From positions 15,941,181 through 16,005,180 of the forward strand of contig NW_022098001.1 of assembly GCF_002288925.2 (NCBI RefSeq): a stretch of 64,000 bases of DNA, given 5' to 3'. The notes beneath the pieces were generated by a model. It worked only from the letters and a program-made list of their open reading frames with translations. It ran no database searches and was not told the DNA's origin. The translations under genes and the position numbers were made by a program. The DNA comes from Delphinapterus leucas. Its lineage: Eukaryota; Chordata; Mammalia; Artiodactyla; Monodontidae. Below are positions 45,726-57,984 of this stretch, one piece after another (the first letter of the stretch is position 1; every line of letters starts with the position of its first letter).

Positions 45726-48550
45726 TCTCAGGCCTCAGCACAGTGCTAGCTCCTACACTGTACTGCTTAATTTCATTTAAACTAAAAAGTAAGGCTCTGT
45801 TTACTGTTTCATACTTTTTACCAAAAGAACATAGACTATATTTCTTGGCTATTCTTCCCATTTTCTGTTCCTTTTTCTGTAAAAGGCATAGTTATTTACC
45901 TAGTGACTACTACATCAAATCCAAGTAGAGAGCTAGGAAGAGTTATTTCACTTCCTTGCCATTATTTGTCCACCGTAGATCTTAATTCAGTACTGGAAGC
46001 GATATACTGATAATTATCAGTTAATTCTTCCACATAGAGACACTCAACGTTATTTTTATATGATACTGAAATCTTTTATATTTTGCATGGATTATTTGAA
46101 AATAATATAGCACTATTCATTCTTGATAGCAATCTCAACATCTTTCTTCTTTCATCTAAAAAGACTTTAATACTCGCCAAAGAAAACAAAGGAGGTAGGA
46201 GTTCATGACAGTATTGAACCGTCTATTATTCTAATTCCATTCTGAGAGAGACCTCAAGAGTTCAAGCTCTTATCTTCTATCAGACAAAATCACATATAAA
46301 TCATCCTGGAAAGATGAGGGTGCAGCTACGTAACAGAGAAATTTCCGCAAAATCCCTCAGACCTTTGGTTCATCTCCAACTTTCAGAAAGTTATTGTTTA
46401 GGTTTAACCTGTAATTTCCATTTTCATGTTCCATGGAAGCAAATGAATGTTGCCTGAACTATCTTTCGGTTTTGAACATCCATTAAAAATAGATCATTAA
46501 CAACAATTCAAAATTCCTATCTGTGTGCATCCTACAGTGTATTTTGTTTCGAAAGTGTAATTTTTTTGTGAAATATCAATTTTTCTTCAGGTTTATGAAA
46601 GGATCTGGCAAAAACAATAATTACAACAACAACAAATAGTAGTAGGTAAACTGAGGAAGAAGGAAACGTAACTGGCCTGTATATATATACATATATGTGT
46701 GTATATATATATTCTTTTGAGTATGATAATAATCCTTTAGTACAATTCAAATGAGCAAATTATTGTTACTGTAGAAGAATATCAGCTAGGAAAAATGGAA
46801 GTGGCTGCATTCCTCAGAGACAGACCAGTAATGTTGCAAGAGAATTGCTTCCAAAATGAGGGGTAATTATTGACCTGAAACCACTTCTCTAAGTTATGTG
46901 AGTTGAGTTGTCATAATTTTGTTATTGCTGGAAATTAAGATTTTGTGATATTTTCCAACTATAATACTCATTTTAAATGACTGTTTAAAAATTGTTTTCT
47001 GACAGATATGCATTTTTTTAAGCATGCTTCTTTATCCGGACCTAGAAATAGGTAGCATTTAATAGCCAACCTTGGGTTTCTGAGATTGGGTATTACAATG
47101 AAAAAACTCAGGACATCTATGTTTTGCCTTTGGTTTTGTCACCAACTAGTATTCTCAATATGTATTTCTTTCCTTTATTATTATTTTTGGCATTATTTTT
47201 ATTCACAAAAACATGGTGTTAGACTAAATTACCTCTTCAGTCCTTTCTAAAGATATTGTAGTATGTACAGGGAGTAATTCACACTTGTTCAACATTGTCC
47301 AACAAGATAAAGCAAAACTCTTCTGTAGCTTCCTGTTTGTTAATGTCACCGTGTTAAGCCATATCACCACAGATGGATGTTTTCTCATTTCTTAAATTTT
47401 TCCTCTACTTTACTTCTAAATATCTTCACTTATGCCATGCCCTCAACCTTAAAGGAACATTTCTCCATGTTACTCTGGAATCCATACTTATTATTCAAAA
47501 TACAGGTCAAATATGCTCTCTTTTAAACTTGAATATCTGAATTTTTTCCATTTAACAGACTATAAATGACCCATTTCAAAAAGAATTTTGAGGTGTACCT
47601 TGGTATTCCCAGCAAAAATCCACAGTACTCTAGATCATAGAGATTCAAGACAGGAAGTCAACACATAACCAAAGCCTTTCAAAGTCTCACTAAATGAAAG
47701 TCAGATGATTTGGATTCCCAACAATTCATTTTATTTTATTTTATTTTTTTGGGTTCACAGTAACCCCCAGAACAGAAGTCTGGCTATAGCCATGGAAAAT
47801 GATCCACAGTCAAAGGATGCCTCCATTGGCCCTTTTATATTGATTTCCCTTTATAAGGAATGATGTCATTTGTGATTAATTCAGTCTTCTCACACTTGCC
47901 GCCACTGATTTCCTGCCCTTAAACACTGCTCTGGTCATGATGCTTTATACAGAAGTCTCCCTCATTAAGACAACAACCATTTTATGGGAGAGAGATTTTG
48001 GTGGAGATTCAGAAGCACATCTGCATTATGGAGCTCTTCTGGGTTATTGGGTAAAAAGAGAGTCTGCAAAAAGACACTGTAGTCTTGAAAAAGTTTAATC
48101 CATCACTATGATCATTGTCTTGACATCATGAAAAGATGAAGGAGTGAGTAGAGAGTTGCATGGAGCCATGTAGGGGTCAGGAGGAAAGTGTTAGTTTGTT
48201 TCTCCTTATTTTACTTATTTGAAATTGTGACTCTCACTAATCTCAGCCTATGCAAACATTTTTGAGTCTGAAATGTGCAAGGTGCCCTTGTGCTATAGAT
48301 ATGTCCATGTCCTACGTCTCTTACTGACTCTATGCTTCCAAGTAAGGAAGGTTGTGTTGCCTGTGCTGTCCTGAATATGGAAAGATTTCAGTATTTGTTA
48401 AATAAATAGATACTGGGGCCTTCTCTCCTTCACATATTAGAAGCTAAAGAAAAAGTACTTAAATAAATTCTCCTACTCCTTGTTTTCACAATCAGATTAT
48501 TTCTAATCACATGTATAAATACCTATTACTACATGGTTCTTAGAGTCCTA
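45726..48550. other. AT-rich unique sequence without recognised genes
   Basis: It includes a TA/TG-rich patch at 46679-46712 and an (ATTTT)n tract at about 47727-47748. Open frames (68-72 aa) are short and unremarkable. Confidence 0.45.
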
Positions 48551-48554
48551 CGAG

Positions 48555-49092
48555 GCGGTACACAACCTTGGTCACACAAAAGAATTACCTGGAGAGCTTT
48601 AAAAACCACTGGTGCTGGGACTTCCCTGGTGGCACAGTGGTTAAGAATCCACCTGCCAATGCAGGGGATAGGGGTTCGAGCTGTGGTGTGGGAAGATCCC
48701 ATACGCCACGAAGCAACTAAGCCCATGCGCCACAACTACTGAGCACGTGAGCCACAACTACTGAACCCCACGTGCCTAGATCCTGTGATCTGCAACAAGA
48801 GAAGCCACCGCAAGTAAGAAGCCCTTGCGCCGCAACAAAGAGTAGCCCCCTCTCGTCGCAACTAGAGAAAGCCCGCGTGCAGCAACGAAGATCCAACACA
48901 GCCAAAAATAAATTAATTAAATAAATTAATTAAAAAAATAAATAAACAACAATGGTGCCTAGATCTGAGCCCAGAGGTCCTAATTTAGTTGATCAGGGAT
49001 TCTGATTTAGTTCATATTTGGCATTGGTTTTGTGTGTGAGTGTGTTTATTCTTCCCATATGAGTCTGATGTTCAGCCAAGGTTGAGAACCAA
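48555..49092 (+). mobile_element. hAT-Charlie non-autonomous element, split by a long CHR SINE
   Basis: The left part reads 'acacaaccttggtcacacaa', 'aagaattacctggagagctt' and 'taaaaaccactggtgc'. The right part after the SINE reads 'aatggtgcctagatctgagc', 'ggattctgatttagttcata' and 'cagccaaggttgagaacca'. The two halves form a typical MER5-like element. The outer left terminus is decayed. The SINE at 48616-48940 is younger. Confidence 0.75.
48616..48940 (+). mobile_element. CHR-related SINE, long class (about 300 bp)
   Basis: The head 'gggacttccctggtggcaca' and box B-like 'ggttcgagctgtgg' are tRNA-derived. The body is different from the 205-bp class: repeated 'gccacaactactga' units (about 48729-48765), 'gccgcaacaaagagtagccc' and 'gtgcagcaacgaagatccaa', with an AAATTAATT-rich tail. 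The flanks 'aaaaaccactggtgc' and 'aaacaacaatggtgc' are an imperfect target-site duplication. Confidence 0.9.
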
Positions 49093-50330
49093 TATAGAAA
49101 AGCAACAATGGCAAATGGTTCCAGGATAAATGAACAACAGAATTCAATATTATAAACTATTTGTAGGCAAAACCCTGTGGACAACACACAGATAAGTAAA
49201 GCCCCAAGAAATTTATAATTGGAGATTTGTTTTAGTGTTTTCACCTTCATCATCAGTATAAAGAATGTATTAAGTGTCTATTATCACTGCTTTAGGTCTT
49301 GAGTTAAAGAGATACAAAGACTTGGTCATTGTGCATCTTTTACTGACTATTTTAAGGCATTGTTTTTTCTCCACCATACTGTAAAATACACAAAGTGTCT
49401 TCAAAGAAATGGAGGTGGAATAAACGAAAGTGTTCACTGAAACCAAAACATTCCACCACCAGTAAATTTATGTAAAAAGAGTCAGAGAGCCACCTCTCAG
49501 ACCTGAAATGTCAAACTTGTAAAAATAGTATTCTTGGGAGTTATATTTGATCATTTGTTAAATATGGGGATATAAAGTGTAGAAATCCATGTGTAATGCT
49601 TCAAATCCCTAATCTGGTTTAAAAGGTCAGTTGAAGCCTAAAAGGACTTGACATTTTACCTTTTAAAGTCTGACTTTTGGTCTTAAGACTTAACAACTTT
49701 TCAGCCTGAATGACCTGAAGGATAAATACAAAGCTGGTTTCAATTGAACTATTTAGAAAGCAGGGGATCTTCTAATTTGTAAGATAGCATACAGAGAGCT
49801 TTTTCCATTAAGAACTCAATCGACTGAAAAATGATTTCCTTGGGTATTCCACAATCTTTCAATGCTTGTGTAAATTTTACGCAGGAGGTGGGCAGTGTGT
49901 GAGGCTCAAGATATAAAACCCCATGGTACAAAGGAAGAAAACCACCTTATGAGCCACAGAAAACGGATGATCACCTGTAAGCAATGTGTATTGCCTCTGT
50001 TTACCAGTTTCTCCCTCAGGTGAAATACAATTTACATACAAATTAATCATTATAGTTTCATTTTTTGAAGCAAGTTCAATGGCTTTTTCAAACTATCATT
50101 ATCATCAATTAATATTTATTGAGCATCCACTGGGTACATGTTATAGGAGGGCTGGTAGGCTATCATACAACAAATGTCTTACTGTAAACTATGCTTTGTA
50201 TAATTTTTATTATATTTTCATAGTACCAAGTGAATGTCTCTTTTGTATGGTTTGTGCTAAAATGCCACTCATGTGAAAGCAACCAAGGATTGGAATTGGA
50301 ATTCTAGAAGTACTTTTCTGTGTCATTTGC
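49093..50330. other. Unique sequence without recognised genes
   Basis: No repeat recognised. The 96-aa frame at 49986-50276 has no domain that I can name. Confidence 0.45.

Positions 50331-50385
<55 letters not shown>
50331..50385 (+). repeat. (TG)n microsatellite, about 26 perfect units
   Basis: Uninterrupted TG dinucleotides; likely variable in length and able to form Z-DNA. Confidence 0.97.
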
Positions 50386-50386
<1 letters not shown>

Positions 50387-51117
50387 GTCAGTGTAAAGCA
50401 TAAAACGTAAAACTTCGGTCAAGATTTATTGGGACAATGCTAATTTTGTTATATCATTTAAAAATGAACTCTATTCTTTTTATCTCATTGATAAGATCAG
50501 CAAGTATTCTTTTAAAAAATGAAAATGTAGAAAGAATGAACCAAATATAATGATGAACTATTCATATGTTCAGAAAATTGCCTTTTATAACATAAAAAAT
50601 GAAGTTCTTCTGTAGAGTTGAAATTCCTCTTTTCTACAAAGGCCATTTTAAATTGAGACTTCCATGAGAGTATTTCCAAGGATTATCCAAGTACAGACCA
50701 TACCTTTGACATATTTCTGTCTTACCCAGAGATATTCCTAGGCTAGATTCCCAAACTGAAGAAATGTTTGTTTCTTCTCACTTAGCATAATGCCCCTGTG
50801 GGAAGGAGAATCGAAAGTGATCAGAGCCCTAGGCAACTTTCTCAGATCTCATATAAAATAATAGAATTTTTATATTTTTGTGAACATTGTTCTTTTAGTA
50901 ACTCATTGAAGGGCTATCTATTGAAAACATACCATATACAAGTCCCAAAGTCTATGGGAATGCAAAGGCAGCTCAAACACCTATCCTGCCTTCAATGTGA
51001 TTTCCTAAATTACCATGCTTTATAATTTGCACATTATTTTTATATTTTTACACTCTATTAATCTAGCAGTGCTTTGTATAAAAATTACTTGTAGACATCT
51101 ATAATATTCCAAGTGTG
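50386..51117. other. Unique AT-rich sequence without recognised genes
   Basis: No repeat or exon recognised. Confidence 0.45.
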
Positions 51118-51328
51118 GAAACTGCTAACTAGGGCCTCTCACTGTTGTGGCCTCTCCCGTTGTGGAGCACAGGCTCCGGACGCGCAGGCTCAGCCGCCAT
51201 GGCTCACGGTCCCAGCCGCTCCGCGGCACGTGGGATCTTCCCGGACGGGGTCACGAACCCGCGTCCCCTGCATCGGCAGGCAGCCTCTCAACAACTGTGC
51301 CACCAGGGAAGCCCGAAACTGCTAACTA
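51118..51328 (-). mobile_element. CHR-type SINE (antisense) without A-tail, perfect 14-bp target-site duplication
   Basis: The SINE (51132-51314) begins 'gggcctctcactgttgtggc' and ends 'ccaccagggaagccc'. The exact repeat 'gaaactgctaacta' flanks it (51118-51131 and 51315-51328). Unlike the other copies it has no T-run on its left. In SINE orientation it stops at '..gagaggccc', lacking the terminal 'gcgtaccgc' and any A-tail. The insertion site lacks the usual TT/AAAA motif (in SINE orientation it reads 'caa/tagt'). Confidence 0.95.
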
Positions 51329-52645
51329 TTGATTTGTAGAAAAGACAAATCACAGAGGCTTCAGCTGGCCAACGTGAAGCTGCCCTCAATTGTTATGTTT
51401 AAATGTTACATTTTCAGCTGTACAATTCAATAGGGGTGAATGAAGCTGAGGGGTACTGCACTTTCTCTAGACCCCAGTGAGACAACCATGAATGGTGGTG
51501 GGGAACTCCTGATCCTTTCCAAGACCTCATTCATTGGAAATTGAGTTAAATATCTAAAAGGGAAGGAAATGCACAGGCTGGTGTCCCTAATGGAAAGCAT
51601 CACTGACCTAGTGCTCCTCAGTGTAACTCAGTAACATGCATAAAGGGAGATTAAAGTTCAGAGATGAGATGACAAAAAGAGTGAGGAATGTATAGGAATG
51701 TTGTGTTCTTATTTCATGCAAGGCATTGAAGATGCATGTCAAAGTCCTAAAGAGAAGTACATGTTGGTAAATAAATCCCTGCGAAATGAATTGGACCATA
51801 GCACATCAAATTCTATTTTAAAAAATAATTATGTCAAAATCAGTCAATTGGTGTAACAGCAATACAGTTATTTTAATAGAACATTATCACAGGATCAATG
51901 TCTCCCACTTTGAAAAAATAACCATTTCCCCTTCACTTCAACATTTATTTTTGATAAATGCTCCAGCTTCACCTCAGTATTAATTTCTCAGCCAAGTACT
52001 ATTATGCTGTGACAACCTTCTATTCCATTGTCATTGTGTCAGGTTATTGAAAGGGATAATAGGTAGATATATTTGCCTTTAGAATGTTAAGAAATAAATG
52101 GCATTCTTATTCTTTATTTATCTACAGTACTTCTTAATTTCAGAGAATGGTTCTACTGATAATTACTAGATTTTTACATTGGTAGAAAACTGAAGCATAT
52201 GTTAATAATAGTACAATTTGATAGTTATGAGTTATTTTCTTCTACAAATATAAAATTTAGTAATCATTATTAAGATAACTCTATTTATTAAAATCTGAAA
52301 ACAACCTATTATTGCTTTGAGTAATCTGACCCTTTATCTCTTAATCAAGTAATATAAAGAGATGTTAGGAGCTTGTCTTACAATCATACAGAAAATAGTC
52401 CTTTTGTTATCTGTGGTCTACACTTTCCACATAATAAAGTGCTCCCATTCTGTTTCTAACAGCTTCAACAAAAAACAAGACAGTATAAAACAACCCTCAA
52501 GTTATCTGAAAGTTGTTAAAATCAAGTAAACTAAATAATTGAGAGCTCTGACAACTGTTTTGATTCACAAGTAGTTTGGGGGGGGGTATTTTGCTTTATG
52601 GAGTTGAGAAAAATGAGCAAGAATAGGACTGAGTTATGCTGTAAA
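51329..52645. other. AT-rich unique sequence without recognised genes
   Basis: No repeat or exon recognised. A G10 run occurs at 52578-52587. Confidence 0.45.
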
Positions 52646-52649
52646 AATC

Positions 52650-53160
52650 TATCCATCTTTTGAAACAACTTTAAAAAATTTCATACTCATTAGATTTGCA
52701 AAAAGTTTAAAGTTTAACAATAATAAATGGTGATGAAGATGTAGGGAAATATAGACTCAGATGTATCATTGTTTGAAATTTAAATTTGTGAAACATTTTG
52801 GAGAGTAATTTGGCAGTATGTAATATGACTAAAGATATACACACTATCGAATATTCTCTATAAGTTAAAATAAATTAACTAGATTTACACATTTCAATAT
52901 TAATAGATTTTAAAATAACATGTAAAAAAACACAATGCAGAAAGATAACTGCAATAGAAATACTATTTAGTTAACTTTTTAAGCCATGCAAAATAGAAAT
53001 ATATTTGTGGACACATATTTTTTAAAAGAGCTTGGAATGATGCATACCTGGAATGATACATCCTAATTTCAGAATAATGGTTAGTTCTCAGGAAGGAGAT
53101 GACATGATTCATAAGGATAAAGGAATTTCAACAACATTTTAATGTTTATTGCTTAAAGAA
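52650..53160 (+). repeat. Old L1 (L1M class) ORF2 end and 3' UTR fragment, decayed
   Basis: 'aataataaatggtgatgaag' then 'atgtagggaaatatagactc', 'ggagagtaatttggcagtat' and later 'ggttagttctcaggaaggag' follow the order of an old L1 ORF2 end and its 3' region. No open frame remains. Confidence 0.6.
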
Positions 53161-54507
53161 AACCAGTTCTCAAGGAAATAGGACACAATATTAATATTTG
53201 CAATTCTTTCTTGTAATGACATGGATATTTGTTAAATTACTGTCTGCAGTTTCCTTTATGTTTTAAATATTTTTGATACTAAAGTACCTTATAAATGAAA
53301 TGCACAGGTTACATCTTTTTCTATACATTCACCACCAGTATGTTCTCCAGTTCAAGTATTTTCATTTGTTCATTCTCTCTTATTGAAAGAATAAACATTC
53401 ACTGAACAGGTTACTTCTTCGAGCACTGAGCTACATTCTAGATAATCAAAGAAGATGCCTTCAATGGAATTCCAGTTTAGCTAATGAACTACTGAATATA
53501 TAAAAACTTTTCACCATTCTTTAGCATTTTCCTATGCCCAAAAATAGCCACTTTACTTAGAAAAGCCACCATCCTTCTACCGAAAATAGTTTCCTTATCT
53601 TTGTGTACTTCTGCTAATGTGATTTGTTGAACCAGAGCTTTACTAATGACTAGAAGTTATACTAATACAGAGTTCAGTTCTTTTGTGTCTAAGGGTGCAT
53701 TTAGGAAGTTGCAGCCTCAGAGCCCTGAATCAGTAATTCCTGGCTTCTTTCTGGGATTCACACATCAGAAAAAGCTTCAAAGAAAGTGAGCCACTCAAAA
53801 GAGGGTGATTAACATATATTTTGCTCTAATAATATTACCACCTACTAATACTGTCATTCATAGAAGAAATAATATTTTAATATAAAAACTATAGGAATAT
53901 GGTTCTTTAAACTGAATGCACTTAGCTTTTGGATACATTTGCTACATTGTCCCATATTTTTTACATTTTACTGTAAGCCAGGAAAAATTTTATTATGGAC
54001 TAGTCTTTGAAATCTGCTGCCCTAAATGATCCCCATGCTTCTGACTTTGTGTAACCAGACTGAATGTGTGAAATATTAGGAAATAGATACATTTTCAAAA
54101 GTTTTCAACTGGTTTGAAAGGGACTTACTGCTCCTAACCACTGGTAAAATTGCTGTAATGCTTGCATGTATGCTTATCAGTGAAGGGAGTTGAATTTAAG
54201 GAGAGTAATTATTTCAAAAGAATATATGCTTCAGTCAAAAGTTAGCATTGATGCTGATAATAACACTGTGAATTTGTACCAGGCTTTCATTGTTTTTAAG
54301 ACACCTATACATTATCTCTCTCTAACCCACAGTGCTGATAATAAAGCCAAAGAGGAAAAGAGAACAATTGCAATCTTCATTAGATGTGGGATTCCATGTA
54401 TCCTAGTATCTGTACTGAGCTGTATTCAGAGTCCAGGAACCACAGGAAACTTTCTTAAAAATGATTCCAATTTTTACTTACTTCTGCTTAAAATTGTTAT
54501 ATATAAT
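53161..54507. other. AT-rich unique sequence without recognised genes
   Basis: The 117-aa frame at 54190-54543 runs into the following SINE and has no recognisable domain. Confidence 0.45.
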
Positions 54508-54744
54508 ACACTGCAGGGGCTTCCCTGGTGGCGCAGTGGTTGAGCGTCCGCCTGCTGATGCAGGGGACATGGGTTCGTGTCCCGGTCCGGGAAGATCCCA
54601 CATGCCGTGGAGCGGCTGGGCCCGTGAGCCATGGCCGCTGAGCCTGCGCGTCCAGAGCCTGTGCTCCGCAACGGGAGGGGCCACAACAGTGAGAGGCCCA
54701 CGTACGGCAAAAAAACAACAACAACAACAAAAAAAAACACTGCA
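54508..54744 (+). mobile_element. CHR-type SINE, 205-bp class, near consensus
   Basis: The body is 54516-54710, with box A-like 'tggcgcagtgg' (54529-54539), box B-like 'ggttcgtgtcc' (54572-54582) and end 'cgtacggc', followed by an A-tail interrupted by (CAA)n. The 8-bp repeat 'acactgca' flanks it (54508-54515 and 54737-54744). Open frames of 68-170 aa across it are artefacts of its GC-rich body. Confidence 0.95.
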
Positions 54745-55649
54745 AAATCATAGCAGCATTTATCACAGCTACCTTCTTTTCCTCCCCAGTTCTCTTACCT
54801 TTCATAGCTGCTCCTTAGTCTCACCTAGGAATCTCTTGTCAATTTCTCTGGAGCACCTTGCCATGGTTCTATCTCTCCCCACTCCAGCTCTTTCGTATGT
54901 AAGGCATTTTAGCCTCCAGGAATTCTTCAAAATTTCCTCTCTACTTTCCAATGTTTCAGATCCTTTTCAATAGAAGAAAGTCTAGACCAGACTCAGCATC
55001 TAGAATTCTTACCCTTTTCTCTTTTTTCTGTGTTTCTATACCTCTTTCCCCCTGTTTCTATACCTCTTTCCCCATTCTCATGACTTGGCATCACAAACTG
55101 TCCAAGAATCAGCCCAGGAAATCCAAAACTCTCCTTAGAGAAAAAGGCGAGTGGGGATGTTGAGTAACAGAAGACACAATTTTCTGTAACTAGGACTGGG
55201 AGGGGGAAAACGGGGAAAGACTGGCAACATGTTATTAAAAGTTGCCCAGATCGTAATAAAGATGAGAACAATAAAACGAAACAAAGTAAAAAAGCACTGG
55301 TAGTTTAGGGTATATGGTTATCAAGGCAGAACGTCAGCCTTCTCTATCAATGAATGATGCGGCTCTGACACGTATGTATGTAAGTGCCCAGTAGAGAAGC
55401 CTGTTCCCAGAAGAAAGATTTGTCTCATTGTGTTCAAAGGCTGGAAATACCCTCTACCTCCCCAATTAAACCAAACCTTCAGTTAGAAAAAATATAGTGT
55501 TCCCTTTGACGTATCCCTGTTTATTTCCTATTCTATGGGTGATGAAAGCACACATGGAAAGCTACAGGATGTGCATAATGAATACTTAGAGAAACAACGA
55601 AGGTAGACTCTTGTTTATTCTCAAGCTTGTTAGGGTCATGGGTCCATTT
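54745..55649. other. Unique sequence without recognised genes
   Basis: Apart from the duplication at 55031-55073, no repeat was recognised. Pyrimidine-rich translations give several 70-92 aa frames that are not convincing. Confidence 0.45.
55031..55073 (+). repeat. 21-bp tandem duplication
   Basis: A 21-base string beginning 'tgtttctatacctctttccc' occurs at 55031-55051 and 55053-55073, one base apart. Confidence 0.9.
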
Positions 55650-55872
55650 AAAAATCTCATGCGGGCTTCCCTGGTGGTGCAGTGGTTGAAAGTCTGCCTG
55701 CCGATGCAGGAGACACGGGTTCGTGCCCCGGTCCGGGAAGATCCCACATTCCGCGGAGCGGCTGGGCCCGTGAGCCATGGCCGCCGAGCCTGCGCGTCCG
55801 GAGCCTGTGCTCCGCAATGGGAGAGGCCACAACAGAGGCCCGCTTAACGCAAAAAAAAAAAAAAATCTGATG
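55650..55872 (+). mobile_element. CHR-type SINE, 205-bp class
   Basis: The body (55662-55851) is near consensus but has lost four bases in the 'acagtgagaggccc' block, reading 'acagaggccc'. The flanks 'aaaaatctcatg' and 'aaaaatctgatg' (55650-55661 and 55861-55872) differ at one base. The left one is preceded by 'tt', an L1-type TT/AAAA site. Confidence 0.95.
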
Positions 55873-56238
55873 GAAAGCTATGGAATTTCAGGGGCATAAC
55901 AGACCACAGATACAGGATAAAGATTTGTTACTGTCTCTTTTATTTTCCAATCTGCCAGAAATGGCACATACTGACAAGATTTTACCCTTCCTAGGCTTCC
56001 ATTGCCTACTCAGATGAGGAAATGGAGCTAGTCCCTGCAAATACCAATTTTTAATGAACTAGGAGCTTAACAGCTAGCTTCTTATTCTTTAAAATTAATA
56101 ATAGTTTTTAACCCAAAGTTGTGGATAAATGGATGTAGCTCAAAAGCTAGCCATCATACTAGATACAAATGATACAAACAATGTTATAAGCAGAAGGAAA
56201 AAGCATTTCTCAATCCTCCATCAAAAAAATTGACAGAG
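55873..56238. other. Unique AT-rich sequence without recognised genes
   Basis: No repeat or exon recognised. Confidence 0.45.
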
Positions 56239-56380
56239 GGAATTCCCTGGCAGTCCAGTGTTTAGGGCTCTATGCTTCCACTGCAGGAGGCACAGGTTCC
56301 ATCCCTGGTTGGGGAAATAAGATCTCACAAGCCCCGGGACATGGCCAAAAAAAAAGAAGAAAAAGGAAAAAAAAAAAAGT
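56239..56380 (+). mobile_element. CHR-type SINE, short class, diverged
   Basis: The body (56239-56344) begins 'gggaattccctggcagtcca', has a box B-like 'aggttccatccctggttg' and ends 'acatggcc', followed by a long A-rich tail with G interruptions. It is the same class as 44110-44264. No clean target-site duplication was found. Confidence 0.88.
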
Positions 56381-57895
56381 GACCAAAATATAGCATAATA
56401 TATTTTTGGCCCAATGTCTCTGTAAAGGGTTCTGTGCTAAAGCAGCCACCCAGGTCTTATGCTGTTTCTCCTAGATGTGGTAGGTCGGGATGCTGTAAGG
56501 AGCTTCTTCCAGATGCATTGCATTTTAAAGCACTTACTCTCAGGAACTTTTTGAAGTTTGGCTGGTACTACTTTACTCATTGACTCATGTTTAGATTAGA
56601 GTAACAAATGATCAAGCTGAAACTCATTCTGAAACCAAATTCCTTTCTCCCCACAATATAGTACATAAACTGAGCTGCAGCCTTTGCATTTTTCGCCATC
56701 TGGCCCGCAGTGTGAGATGATATTAGTAGCATGTCAGGGATTTTTTCCCCCCACTCCTTTCAAAAAAAAAAGAGGAAAAGAAAAAAAATAATCCTAATCT
56801 ATAGTATGAAGAGTATTAAATGAAACATCTGCCTCACTGAATGAGTAGATGAACTTTGCAGTCTGCAAGCTGCTGGCGTTTGTGAAGTGCATGTTTACAT
56901 TGCTGACTGCTGTAAATTTTCAAGATGGTGACATGAAATTGACTTACTAAAATATCTTATTCAAATCTCTTAAAACACATGTTTCATTTTATTTTTTTAT
57001 TTTTTTCTACTTTACTGTCCTTATTCTTGATGAAAGGCATTGCCAATTGAGACAGTGAGGAGTTGCTGAGATTCTAGTCAAGCTGAAGCCACTGAGTAGT
57101 TAAAGAAAAGTTACATAATAAAATCTGCCAAGAGCTAGCACAAACTTCTTGTTAATGTAGGCCTAGAATCCTAGATGCTAAATCCTAGATGCTAAAAGAT
57201 AGAATTTAGGCAAATGCTATGAAGAAAAGAGCCAAGATGATGTTCAAATATTTTAAAGGAAAGATTCTTTAAAAAATAATATCTGATTGATGGGTGATCA
57301 TAAACTTTACTAAATTCAGCCCTACTCAGTGAATAAAGCTCAGAGGGTGAATGTTTCTCAATATTTTTCTAAAATATTAGCACTTTGGACAAAGTACCAC
57401 ATAGCCCAATTAGGGATTTGAGCTTCATTGAGGACAGGTCTTAACCTAAGTTTCAAGTTCCTTTCTCTCTTGAGTGTAAATACCCCATTTTCTCTAACAA
57501 CTCTAATGTCAACACATACTCCAAAAACAAATATCTTTTTCTACAATTTGTGCAATATTCAGAACCTAGAAATATTTATCCTGTTATCTCTCTACAAGGG
57601 CTAGGAAATTTACATTACTCTTTGGGGGTGGAATATACTCTGTTACAATACAAGGTCTAGATAAGACATTTAAAGCAAATCTTTACTGCTATATGTAGAG
57701 ATGTATCCACACTCATTTCACTCTTTACCCTTGAATGTAGAGAAGGCTGACCTGACAACTAATGTCCAATGAAATATAATTCTCTGCAGAAGAGTGTTTT
57801 TTATCAGATGTGCATTCACCCCGTGTCTGCTGCTGCTATGTTGTTCTGGCATTGCCCTCTGGACAAGGAGGGGTGGATCTCATTTCTACTGCCCT
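56381..57895. other. Unique sequence, possibly conserved in part
   Basis: Repeat-free. The segment 56680-56990 looks like possible conserved non-coding sequence: GC-balanced around 'tgcagtctgcaagctgctgg', with no frame decay pattern. This is a hunch only. A 14-bp tandem duplication 'aatcctagatgcta' lies at 57167-57194. Confidence 0.35.
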
Positions 57896-57897
57896 AA

Positions 57898-57955
57898 CTT
57901 CTTCTTTTCCTTCCTTCTTCCCTTCCTTCTTTCCTGCCTTCCTTTCTTCCTTCAC
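57898..57955 (+). repeat. Polypyrimidine (TTCC)n-like tract
   Basis: Degenerate CTTC/TTCC units with a single G interruption ('ctgcct'). Confidence 0.9.
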
Positions 57956-57984
57956 AAAATACAGTCCTAGTCTGGTATAGATAA

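Noticed and set aside
50331..50385. Short regular repeats as a CRISPR-like array
   Set aside because: This is a simple dinucleotide microsatellite in a mammalian genome; there are no spacers.
54461..54973. 170-aa plus-strand frame
   Set aside because: It is created by the GC-rich body of the CHR SINE at 54508-54744; similar frames recur over every copy of this SINE.
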